DNA of 64,000 nt from NCBI GenBank assembly GCA_036768485.1, contig JAVLUZ010000154.1:23594685-23658684 (forward strand), in the 5' to 3' direction. This document shows positions 9,478 to 20,300 of the stretch, piece by piece. Each line of letters starts with the position of its first letter. Within the stretch, counting starts at the first letter, position 1. The position numbers were made by a program, and so were the translations under genes. This stretch comes from Mermis nigrescens. Lineage: Eukaryota; Nematoda; Enoplea; Mermithida; Mermithidae. The notes beneath the pieces were generated by a model that searched no databases, was not told the origin of the DNA, and saw only the letters and a program-made list of their open reading frames with translations.

Positions 9478-12262
9478 CTAGGTATGCCCCAACAATAAAT
9501 TTGTAAAATCAATGTTTAGGAGCTCTTTTTTGAACAAACCGATTTTGGGTGAAGAGACAATTTGATCAGGTAAGGAGTTCCAGATTTTTCGGTATCTTTG
9601 CGAAAAATCGTTGAGGTGAGCATTGGAACGGACAACTGGTAGTGTAACTTTACGACTGTTAACTGATCGGGTAGTGCCTTGACTAAAAATGAAGAATTCA
9701 TTAGCATCAATACAAGATAAACCATTAATAATTTGATACATGAGACATAGACATATGTGAAGACGGCGAAGTTCTAAAGAAGGCAGGTTAAGAAGCTTTA
9801 GGCGTTCAAGATAGGATAAATTGCTATTAAAACCAAAAAGACGTTTAGTAAATTTACGCTGAACATTTTCAAGACGATTTATATCATTTGCATAATATGG
9901 ATTCCATACAGAAACAGCATACTCAAGCATAGGTCTTACATAAGTAGTATAAGCCCTAACTAAAATTTCTTTATCACAAGAAAGAAAAGCTTTGTGTATT
10001 AGAAAACAACGAGAAACAGCTTTTTTAATTATGTGATTTAAATGTTCCTTACAATTGAGATTGTGGGAAAAATAAACACCCAGATCACGAACGGAACAAA
10101 TATCATTTGGAATATTTATATTATTCAAAGAATAAAGCTTTTTTGGATTATTTTTACCAAGATGTAAAACTGCACATTTTTCCGAAGCAACAGGAAGTTG
10201 CCAATTTATAGACCAAATATAAATATTGTCCAGATCTTTTTGTATTAAATGATAATCAGAAGATGGACCAAAGATTTTGACATCATCGGCAAAGAGGTAA
10301 ATTTTACTATATTTAATCAAATTACATAGGTCATTAACATAAATTAAGAATAAAGTAGGACTAATACAACTACCTTGGGGGACACCACTGCCAACAGGCA
10401 TGAAATCAGAAAAAACTCTGTCAATACAAACACGCTGAGACCGACCATGTAAAAAGGAATCAAGCCAATTAAAAAGTAGACCTTTTATCCCATATTTTGA
10501 GAGCTTATATAAAAGCTTAGATAACGGGATTTTATCGAAAGCTTTAGAAAAGTCGATGTAAGCTACATCGACAGGAATCCTATTACTCAAAGATACCGTC
10601 CAACTGTGTTTACATTTAAGTAGTTGTAATTCACAAGACTTTGATTTTTGAAAACCAAACTGAGAAGAAGATAAGAGTCTGTTTGTAGTGAGAAAATCGA
10701 CAATTTTTAAATTAATCAAATTTTCCATGATTTTACTTGATGAGCAGCAAATAGAAATCGGCCTGTAATTACTCACTAAAGCCGCGTCACCTTTTTAAAG
10801 ACTGGGGTTACATTCGCCAATTTCCATAAATTGGGAATAGTGCTAGTCAAAAAAGAAACATTAAAGATACTAGCTAAAGGCTCAGCAAGATAAGTTGAAA
10901 GTTTTTTCAAGAAAAAATGACAGAGTCCATCGGGACCTATAGAAAAAGAACCTTTTATTTGATTTAAAACCAGTTGCACGTTCCAAGCGTCAAAATGAAT
11001 GGTTTGCAAAGCAAAACCAGTCATCGAATCTAAAAAAGGAAGATGATTATTATCAACAGAAAAAACAGAAGAAAAGTAGTTATTAAACAAATTTACCTTT
11101 TCTAAAGGATCAGAAACGATTTTGTGGTCATGAAAAAGAGGTGGAAAAGAGCGATGATTATTCAACCGATTATTGACAAATTTATAAAATGATTTTAAAC
11201 TTTTGTCAGAAAGAAGATTAATTTCTTCAGAAGCAGAGAAATTTTTAATTTCAAAATCCAATTTTCTACAAAAAGATTTATATTTGATTTTTGTATCGGT
11301 GGAGTGATAAAGTTTATGTTTCTTCCAAAGCATACGTTTTTTAGTTAACATTCTTTTAATTAGTTTAGGATATTTACGTTTCATGGGCTTGGGGTGAGTT
11401 AATGGAACAAATGCATAAATTAAAGAGTGAAGCACTCCAACAAACAAATTATACATATCATTTACATTAGAACAGGTATCAAAAAGATCAGGCCAAGAAA
11501 TCTGAGACAGTGCTAGACCTAACGCATCAAAATCAGCTTTACGAAAGTTAAAAAAAGATGATCTAGGATTACGGACTGGCATCAAAAGACAATCAAATAT
11601 AATTGAATTATGATCACTATTAGAAAAAGGAATATCAACTTTTACGTTAGAAATTTGATCAGATGCAAAGAGAAGATCTAGTATATTTTTTTCATGAGTA
11701 TTTTCTGTTATTAATTGATGTAAACCAGTGCCCGAAAGTGTGTCGAAAAATAGGGTATTTAGATTATCAGTAGGAACCGAACTTATCCACCAATTGATTT
11801 TTGGCAAATTAAAATCTCCTAAGATTACAAAAGGGAAAGGAACAGAACAAGCCCATTCAATACATCTACATAAAATTTCAGCATAAGCTAGATCAAAATC
11901 AGGGGTCGGTAAACCAAAATAAATCTGATCTTTCTATTAGAATCAAAAATATCAATTATTAGAATTTCGGGAGCTTTAAAAGCGGGTGGAGGATTTATTT
12001 GAATAGCATTAAAAGAAGTTTTAAGAAATAAAGCTACACCCCCACCACGTTTACAGTTTCGATCACAGCGGAAAATGCGATAATTTTTACCAGGGCACAA
12101 TAATCCATCGGAAATATCAATATGAAACCATGTTTCAGAAAAAAATAGAGCATCAAAACTTTCTTCATTCAGCAAAAAATGTAAGTTGCTAAGTTTGTTC
12201 AAAAGACTTCGAGCATTAGCATAAAAACATTGAAATTTTAAATAATCTTGGGGCGCGGATAC
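9478..12262 (-). pseudogene. LINE ORF2: endonuclease plus reverse transcriptase, frameshifted
   Basis: Three in-order frames form one polyprotein. First is the endonuclease: ANARSLLNKL-type start near 12230, FFSETWF, RGGGVALFL, then after a break VILGDFNLPKINWW and SDHNSIIF. Next is a linker, then the reverse transcriptase: NYRPIS, DFSKAFDKIPLSKL, GVPQGSCISPTLF and the catalytic LFADDVKIF at about 10264-10299. It ends with the conserved LGV and RPMLEYAVSVWNP region and a stop near 9478. Breaks lie near 11900 (after LVYRP) and near 10793, where an A run followed by GGTGAC is one base short of frame. Catalytic residues of both domains are visible, so the protein would be plausible if the breaks are errors. 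Confidence 0.85.
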
Positions 12263-13181
12263 CTAATGAGCGAGTCGCGGGCTATTAGTATTTACATTAG
12301 GTTTACATTTAACGCAATCAGCACGAAAATCGATGTATAATCCTTGTTCACCTCGAGATTTGCGATCATTCAGCTCATAAACCAGTTCGCGTTGCCGTTT
12401 TCGTTGTAGAAAGGATAGGTCAGGACGACAACGTAGATGCGAAAGTGGGCCTTTGGATTGGACACGGACTGTCTTATTAATCAGTGAGATAAAGCGATGC
12501 CTTGCCTGAGCCGAAGTCAGGCAAACTTTGACAAATTGAACGCGGTTTTCGTGAATGGGACCATCACGAAAGACGCGTGTTACATCGGACGACACTAGAT
12601 CGTGACCATCAGAATAAGAGTCAATCAGAGATTTTACCTGATTTATGTCCTCGACACTGTTCGATAAAGGCAAATTGAATAAAACGGCATTGCACTTTTT
12701 AGAATCCCTTTCAATCGCATCATTTATCATGGCAGACAAATCGTTTTTATCATAATCAGTAGAACAATTTCGTGAACGTTCAAGGTGATCAATTTTATTT
12801 TGTAAGTCAGCAAGCTGAGTAGCAAAATTGTCTAAACGTTGTTCAATATGAAGATATTTTTTCACGATCGGTCTACAATGGAAACAATAGAAAGTGGAAT
12901 GGGGCTTTGAATAAGTTTCATAGTCATGATCGTCAACTTTTAAGCAAGATGTATGACCCCAGTGTTCACAAAAATCACATAATAAAAGCAGTATCGTCAT
13001 CAGTGACTAACTTGTAGCAAATAACACAGTCGGCAGAATTATCATTTGCAGCATTTAATACAGCAAAGTTAGACGTCCGTGAAGGTGACCTGGCACTTAA
13101 ACTGGTGGTATCGATATTTTTGGAAGCGCAATTTCTTTTACCCATGGTAAAAATCAAAGAAATACGTAGGCAGAATTGCAA
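12263..13181 (-). pseudogene. LINE ORF1: PHD-type finger, coiled coil and nucleic-acid-binding domain, one frameshift
   Basis: From ATG at 13181 the frame has a basic Ser-rich N-terminus and the first zinc pair (CVICYKL). After a break near 12985 it continues with CDFCEHWGHTSC and CFHC, completing a PHD/RING-like set of ligands. A heptad-rich stretch follows (IEQRLDNFATQLADLQNKID), then an RRM-like region starting AVLFNLPLSNS and a basic tail. This is the usual ORF1 layout in CR1-type elements, an RNP and nucleic acid chaperone protein. ORF2 follows immediately. Confidence 0.75.
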
Positions 13182-13281
13182 TATTGATCAAATTTAGTTC
13201 ACATATGTATTAACATAGTCATATTATAAGGGCGTATGTGTGCGGTCGATAGCATCTGAGGAAACGAGAGAAAGTTGCTGG

Positions 13282-13347
13282 CAGTCGGATTCGAAACGTG
13301 GACCCCTTGCTCTAAAGTCCAGAACCATAACCAATCGACTAACGATG
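13282..13347 (-). tRNA. tRNA-like fragment
   Basis: On the minus strand TTAGTCGATTGGTTA resembles an A box and GTTTCGAATCCG a B box, about 35 bp apart, with GGAC/GTCC able to pair between them. Acceptor ends do not pair. It lies just upstream of the LINE 5' end and could be a decayed tRNA or SINE head. Confidence 0.35.
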
Positions 13348-13423
13348 GTTAATTTCAATAAAGATTGCAAGGTATTCGTGATGTTTTGCTGGTTTACCAG
13401 CTGATTAGGTTAGGCTTAGTATC

Positions 13424-13508
13424 ATGGACTGACCAAAATGTTGGTGCCAGCGTTTAAAATAAGCCTGAGTAATGGGATGCACGCTGGCACCAACATTTTG
13501 GTCAGTCA
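13424..13508. repeat. Short palindromic element
   Basis: Inverted arms ACTGACCAAAATGTTGGTGC (continuing CAGCGT) and the exact complement ending TTTTGGTCAGT enclose about 30 bp. The arms are about 27 bp and perfect. A tiny foldback MITE is likely. Confidence 0.75.
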
Positions 13509-13539
13509 CATGAATCTACTGGAAAAATCTGAGGAATTT

Positions 13540-14595
13540 TTTCTAATATGGTTTTGCCTCCGATTCTCCTAAAACTACTTTTTCTGATAGATTCGAGTAC
13601 GCTGAGTCCAGAAATGAAAAGCGTTTGGGGGGCTGACGAATATTTGTGGCGATAGAGCCCTTCAAACTTGCAAAAAACGTGTTTATTTCAATGTTCTAAG
13701 GGCTCTATCTCCACGAATATTCGTCAACCGCCTAAACGCTTTGTTTTTCTGGACTCAGCGTCCTCGAATCTATCAGAAAAAAATTGTTTTTAGGAGAATC
13801 GGTGACAAAAAAATTTTTTGAAAAAAAAATTATGCAAAAAAAATTATTCTAAACCCAATTTTTAATTTCTACATTACAGTTCTGACGTTAACAAAGCCGA
13901 AGCAGGGTGTAATCGATTCATCACGGTTATTATTTTAGACTTGTCGTGCATATCAAATTAGTGCCAGCTGATGGTCTAAGCCTAAGGCACAATTGGGGCA
14001 AAATTGCTCCGCTCGCTTCGCTCGCTCCGCAATTTTCGCCCCAATTGTCTCAGGCTTAGACCATCTGCTGGCACCAATGTGAATACACTTTCTAAGCCTA
14101 AGCCTAAGATGTTCGTATAAGCAAGCTGGTGAGTTGTGGGCAAGTATCTATTTGCCAAAAATTTAGCTCGCATGGATCTAATCACCAAATTTTATCTAAT
14201 ATGGTTTTTTCTCAATTTTCCCGATAACAGTGTTTTTACGCTTTTTTAACGTCAGAACTGTAATGTAGAAATGTTAAAAATAGGCTTTAGCATAATTTTT
14301 TTGCATAATTTTTTTATTCAAAAAATTTTTTTGTCACCGATTCTCCTAAAAATAATTTTTTCTGATAGATTCGACAACGCTGAGTCCAGAAAACAAAAGC
14401 GTTTAGGGGCTGACGAATATTTGTGGAGATGGAGCCCTAAGAACATCGAAATAATCACGTTTTTTGCAAGTTTGAAGGGCTCTATCTCCACAAATATCCG
14501 TCAGCCCCTTAACGCTTTTCATTTCTGGACTCAGCGTCCTCGAATCTATCAGAAAAAATTATTTTTAGGAAAATCGGAGACAAAACCATATTAGA
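13540..14595. repeat. Kilobase inverted repeat made of inverted repeats
   Basis: Arms 13540-13892 and 14246-14595 are reverse complements: TTCTAATATGGTTTTG at the outer left pairs with CAAAACCATATTAGAA at the outer right, and CATTACAGTTCTGACGTTAA pairs with TTAACGTCAGAACTGTAATG at the inner ends. Each arm is itself a palindrome (13559-13801 and about 14337-14577) built on CTGATAGATTCGA and GCTGAGTCCAGAAA. The spacer contains a third hairpin at 13957-14081 (GCCAGCTGATGGTCTAAGCC against its complement). No ORF fits a transposase. Confidence 0.85.
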
Positions 14596-14888
14596 AACTT
14601 TAGCCAAATCTGAAGACTGCCTTATTTGTTTTCGACTTGACTCAAATCGAACCAGTTAGGTGGCAGCTTTCACCGGATACTACTTGCTGTATAAGTACCT
14701 ATAACGTGGCTATCTTAATACATATGTGAACCAGCTACACCAATACATAGTATTCTTTAAAAGTATCTCCTTAAAAATAGCAGAAATTTAAATCACTTCA
14801 GTGTTAGAAATGACTTGGACTAACGAACTTGACATATAAAAATCTGCTAATTGCAAACGGCCTGGGTAATTTTATTCCATTTTTATTT

Positions 14889-17800
14889 AGAAGAAGAAGA
14901 AAGAAGAAAGAAATTTTATTACTAATACACCAACTGATAAAATGCAAAATGACAAAATACATAGTACACGATTACGAATTAGTAACGGGACGTGCGAGTC
15001 AATGGAATGACAAGTTTTACGCGCGCCCCACAAGATGTCTAGATAAGTCAAAGTTTGCTAATCTAGATTTAAATATGTTTAGGTTAGGGGGAGAAACAAT
15101 GAAGTCAGGTAGATCGTTCCAAACTGCAATGTATTTGTAGAAGAAATCAAACTTTTCTAAATTAGAATGTACAACAGGTATAACTAATTTAAATCTATTA
15201 TTGCTACGGGTAATATTATGATTAAATACAAAAAAATCATCAGCTTCAAACATGATTTGTGACAAATAATCTGATAGCACAATTTAAGTTGTATTAAACG
15301 ATCCTCGTAAGAAAGAATATTATTATAACCGAAAATATATTTAGTAAATCTACGTTGAACAGCTTCCAGTCGATCTATATCACTAATATAAGAAGGGTTC
15401 CATACACTACAACAGTACTCTAATAAAGGTCTAACATAACAACTATAAGCTTTAACAAGGTTACATTTATCACGCGAGAAAAATGATTTGCGTATTAAAA
15501 TACATCTAGAGAAAGCTTTTTTTAATCAAAGAATTATAATGTTCCTTAAATTTTAAATTTCAGGAAATCAAAACTCCTAAATCACGGACAAAACAAATCA
15601 CTAGAAATAATTTCCCCATTTAGTCTATAAATAACTTTTTGATTATTATTACCCAAAAATAGAACTTGACTTCTGGTTCGTGAGATAGGTAAATCCCATG
15701 CAATTGCCCACTCAATAATCTTATCTAAATCAGACTGTAATAATCTATAGTTACGACTAATATTGAAAATTTTGATATCATCAGCAAACATATAAACCTT
15801 GCTATAAATATTATCACATATGTCATTGATAAAAATCGAAAAGAGCGTAGGTCCAAGGACACTTCCTTGGACGACACCGCTAGTAACAGGCTCGTAACAT
15901 GAAAAAGACTAATTAATGCGAACACACTGAGAACGATTGAACAAATAGGCCTTTAACCATGTGAACAAATTACCCTTTTATTCCATATCCGTTTAACTTA
16001 ATGAGAAGTTTTTCACTATTTACTTTATCAAATGCTTTTGAAAAATCTAAGTATATAATATCAACAGTTTCTTTTTTAGCTGAGGACTGAATCCATGAAA
16101 ACTTACATTTTAACAATCTGTGTTTCACAAGATTTATCCTTTTGAAAACCAAATTGAAAAGGAGATATTAGTTTATTAACCTAACAAAAAGTTTAACAAT
16201 TGAATATTAATAATTCTCTCCATTATCTTTGCAATAGAACAACAAAGAGAGATGGGCCTGTAATTTTCAACTAATGCTGGGTCCCCCTTTTTCAAAATGG
16301 GAATAACATGTGCCATGCTCCAAAGCTCGGGAATATTTCCAGACAGAAAAGATACAGTGAAAATAGAAACTAACGGCTTTACCATTTGAAAGGACAATTT
16401 TTTAATAAAAAGATTACAGATTCCATCTGGGCCAACTGCAGTAGAATTATTCAGATGGTTAATGGCTTCCAATACGCAATTCTCGCTAAAAATGACGTCA
16501 GAAAGCGAAAAATACAGCGATTCTGAAAAAGAAAATTCGCGTTAGTAATGTCGCTAGAAAACACAGAAGCAAAATAATCATCAAAAGTGTTAGCCTTGCT
16601 TATTGAATCGGTTATAACATTATTATCAGAAAATGTTAGGGGAGGAATTTCACTGCGACTTTTTAACCTATTATTTACAAAAGTATAGAAAGCTTTAGGA
16701 TTATTATTCTTAAGCAATTCGTTTTCTTGAGAAGAGAAATAACTCTGAATAATTCTACGTAAAGCTTTACAATGATTTCGATATTTAGTTTTAGTTTCTG
16801 AGTTTTACACCTTTATACTTATCCCATAGAGAACGTTTTTAAGGAATAATTTATGTAAGCTTTTAGGGTATTTGACTTTTGATTTAGTTCTAAAAGTGGG
16901 AACAAAACTAAAAAGGAGGATTTAATATACTAAAAAAACATTATACATATCATTAATTGTTGAGCATGTAGAAAAATGTCAGGCCAAGAAGCAGAGGATA
17001 AAAAAGTAGCTATACTGTCATAGTCCGGCTTCATTGAAATTTAAGCAAGGCTTATCTCCATCATGAGAAGTCCTATTTAGAATTCTCAAAAGAAATGGAA
17101 TCATGGTCGCTTGTTGAAAAAGGAGGAAGAACCTGCACATTTAAAACGTTATATGCAGCAAAATACTACATCAATCAAAGTATTATCGTGGGCATTTTCT
17201 TTAACTAACTGTTGCAGACCACTAGCTGATAAATAATCAAAAAATAATTCGTTTAATGGATTAAATGTAAAAGTACCATGAAACCAATCAATTTTAGGCA
17301 AATTTAAATCACCTAATATAATAACGGGATGACAACTATTAGTAACCCATTCAATTAAATTACATATCCGAAGTGCAGTATCAAAATCATACTGAGGAGG
17401 TCTCATAAACTATCAAACATCTAATAACATCTCCACCTTTTAAATTTCAACTACCAAAGTATCAGACACAAACAGAGAAGCAGGAACTTTAATGCATCGA
17501 GCACAAAGATAGGGTTTTAGTAAAAATTAAGACTCTGACCTCCCCGCTTTTACTCTACGATCTGATCGGAGAATAAGATAATTTTTTAATGGACATACTA
17601 GACTGTCGGAAATAGATTCATTTAGCCAGGTTTTTCACAAAAAAAAATAATATATCGAATTATGCAGTATTTAAAAGAAAATGAAGTTCCCCTAACTTAT
17701 TAACAATACTACCAGAATTACATAGCAAACATTTTGATATTTACAAAATAACGGGGCGAGTTTACCTAAATAATAGACAGCAGCGCTGACCATGTTGAGC

Positions 17801-17940
17801 TTTCGAAATTGGGGATTAGATGGTTTTGGGGCCGTAGAACGAGGATTACTTGGTCGTTTCGCCGATATTAATGCTTTGTCCTTTTTCCCACGTGAAATTT
17901 CGGTACCCACCCTCTCATTTAGTTTTGTCAATGAGCGCTC
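14889..17940 (-). pseudogene. Second CR1-like LINE, decayed and 5'-truncated
   Basis: Same order as the element at 9355-13200 but diverged and broken by many stops and frameshifts. Recognisable parts, 5' to 3' on the minus strand: an ORF1 C-terminal scrap (about 17931), endonuclease pieces including VILGDLNLPKIDWF (about 17300), NYRPISLCC (about 16250), YLDFSKAFDKVNSEKL (about 16050), MFADDIKIF (about 15780), and a C-terminal part at 15280-15017 similar in sequence to the first element's end. It finishes in a (TTC)n-rich tail at 14911-14889. Finger and RRM parts of ORF1 are absent. It cannot be active. Confidence 0.85.
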
Positions 17941-18282
17941 CGCTCATTAATCGTATTATATGTACCTATATCCAGCCCCCATGCCTAGATTTTTTTCAGG
18001 GGAGTCGCAAATTTTGAAGCCTGAATTCTCGATAACCATTAGGAGATAAGCGAAAATGAGGCATTTTTGAGCGTTTCTCGACGAGCTCTATACAATAGCG
18101 AAAAATTTTTTTATTTTAAAAATTAATGATTCGAGGAAATTTTTAAATTTTTACTCTTTTAAAATAAAGTTTGCAGCCTTTTTGCTGATAAACAGTGCAA
18201 AACGGCATATTATGAAACCCTTGTGCGAAGCGCTGGAAATTTATAACGTTTTTGTCCATTTACATAAGCCCAGTTTTGGAGC

Positions 18283-18383
18283 TTACTGAAGATAAGCAAT
18301 ACAGGGATAATATTCGGCGGCGTGGAGCGCCGGACTGAAGACAAGCAATACAGGAATAATATCTGGCGGCGTGGAGCGCCGGA
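18283..18383 (+). repeat. 52 bp tandem duplication with hairpin
   Basis: Two adjacent units carry ACTGAAGATAAGCAATACAG, then GGATAATAT and GGCGGCGTGGAGCGCCGG, differing at a few bases. The GGCGC...GCGCC motif inside belongs to a hairpin that recurs across the window. Confidence 0.7.
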
Positions 18384-18881
18384 AAATTTCTATATGTTAT
18401 TCCTTTTCGACTTGAATTTGCAGGTTTCTAAATATAAGCTATGCAGTAATTATGCCTGACGCGAAACGCCGAAAATTTTTGAAATTTACAAATTCCTAAA
18501 CGTGAGTAATGCTGTAATTATATATAGCTGGCTAAGCACCGGAAATTTTCGAAATTTTTATTCTTTTAATCTGTATTTTGCAGCTTTTTGAATGTGTGCA
18601 CTAGACATTATATCATAACTCTTTTTAGTTCACTTTTACAGGTTAAGCAATGTAGGAATTCTGTTTGGCGCAGAGCGCCGAAAAATTTGGATGTTTGTAA
18701 TGCTCTTGAGCTCAAGTTTTGCACCTTTCTGATATTAAGAAACGCAGAAAATTTGATCTGCGCAAAATCTCGAGAAAAACATAACTATGCATCGAATAGC
18801 AATTTCGATTGAATTAATGGCACAAAGCGCCTGAATTTCTAGCATTTTAGCGCTAGGAACGTTACAAACCAAACTTAAATG

Positions 18882-19306
18882 CAGTGTTTTTTTGTACAAG
18901 GTCCGTTTGTACATGTACAAAGATGGTCCCCAAAAGTCTTTGTACATTTTGTACACACAATTTTTGGGTACTATAGTATGGTACAGTGGCGATTATAGTG
19001 TGGTAAAAACAGAGTTGTTCGACTTTTTCGCGTATTTTAGCTAATTTCTGGGTCTCTAAGAGCAAAAATCATTAAGAATCGTCTTGAAACGGCGCGAAAC
19101 GCCGAAAAATTTGACATTTTTCCTTTTGAAATGCAATTTCATTATTATAAAGGTAAATAGATATAGAACACATAATTATATTTCTGTGAATTTCAAACCT
19201 TTTTCGCAATTTTTGTCTTCTCAAAAATCTATGTAGATGTACAAAGACGGTCCTGAAAAGTCTTTGTACATCGGGAAAAATCTTTGCCGAGTACGAAAAA
19301 ACACTG
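18882..19306. mobile_element. hAT-2 non-autonomous element
   Basis: 425 bp with ends CAGTGTTTTTTTGTACAAG and (complement) CAGTGTTTTTTCGTACTCGG. Flanking octamers CTTAAATG (18874) and CTTACATG (19307) differ at one base, fitting an old 8 bp hAT duplication. Subterminal GTACAAAGAT/CTTTGTACA repeats are present at both ends, as is usual for hAT transposase-binding regions. Confidence 0.8.
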
Positions 19307-19319
19307 CTTACATGGTTTC

Positions 19320-20300
19320 ATAGCTGGAAATTGGGGAGAAAATTTTAGGAGTTCCCCCTAGATACGGACCCGCTTGTATTTATAATACAAAGCGCCTAAA
19401 CTCTTAGAGGTTTTCAAGTCCACAAATTTTCAAAAGTGAAAAGAGAGCCTAAAAGTTGATGATTTGAAAAAAATTTATTTTTCGATGTTTCTTATTTAGC
19501 TCTATTCTTCATCAGATTTCGCGCAAAAAATGAAAAATAATTTTGAAAATCTAATTCTTATTAGGTACTTATGCGTTGCCTTTCCTGTGAATACAAAACA
19601 ATGCAGTACCTACATTTGTATGTACAATAGGTTCTTTATTAAAGAACACTCATTACCTGCGCGATGACTAGTGAGTACTGTGGTACCTATTCAATTTTTT
19701 GGTTGATTGCCTCTTACCAAAAATATGGCCGCACGTTCATAATAGGTATAATATTTATATCTTACTATTTTATGCTAGGAGACGTTTTGTACAAGAGAAT
19801 TCGGAGTTGCCTTTAAAAATCATCTTTATATGTCCGAATTTAACCATTTTTACATAATACTGACTGATACATACTTGAAGTTGTCTTAAGAAGAATATTG
19901 ACACTATTTAGCAGAAAAGATTGTTTCTTTAGCCTAGCCTATGTGTACAAAACATAGCCTCAGCTATAAATCCTTCGTCGACCCGCTGCGGGATTGCGGG
20001 ATGTTTCCGAAGCGTCGCCGGTTGAGGGACATATAGGGCATCGCCCAGATGTCTCCCTGCATTACGTGTATTATCATCAGCCTACTAAACTAAATACTTT
20101 AAAAGGAAATGTAATAATTTTTCAGATAAGTGAAACTAAACATTCTTTTCATCTTATTCGTGTCTCATATTTCAGAACGATAGAAAGCACTGTAATATAC
20201 GATGTTGTTTGACAGGTTTGCCCGCTGTTTGTCCATGAATCTTTTTGATTATATCCAGGCTACCGTAGGCTTATAATTGTAAGCTACGTGTTAACTTGTT
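19320..20300. other. Intergenic, upstream of DNAJA3
   Basis: AT-rich sequence with no convincing exon or named repeat. It should contain the promoter and 5' UTR of the gene starting at 20301, but no TATA box or initiator can be assigned with confidence. Confidence 0.4.

Larger units (their letters stand above)
9355..13200 (-). mobile_element. CR1-like LINE retrotransposon, nearly full length
   Basis: Read on the minus strand, the order is ORF1 (13181-12263), an APE-type endonuclease, reverse transcriptase, and a short 3' UTR ending in a (TTC)n tail at 9375-9355. A PHD-type finger in ORF1 and a microsatellite tail instead of poly(A) fit the CR1/Jockey group; the exact clade would need a reverse transcriptase tree. 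Three frame breaks (about 12985, 11900 and 10793) are the main damage and few in-frame stops are seen, so the copy is young, or the breaks are sequencing errors. The 5' end is not sharply defined and no target duplication was found. Confidence 0.85.
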
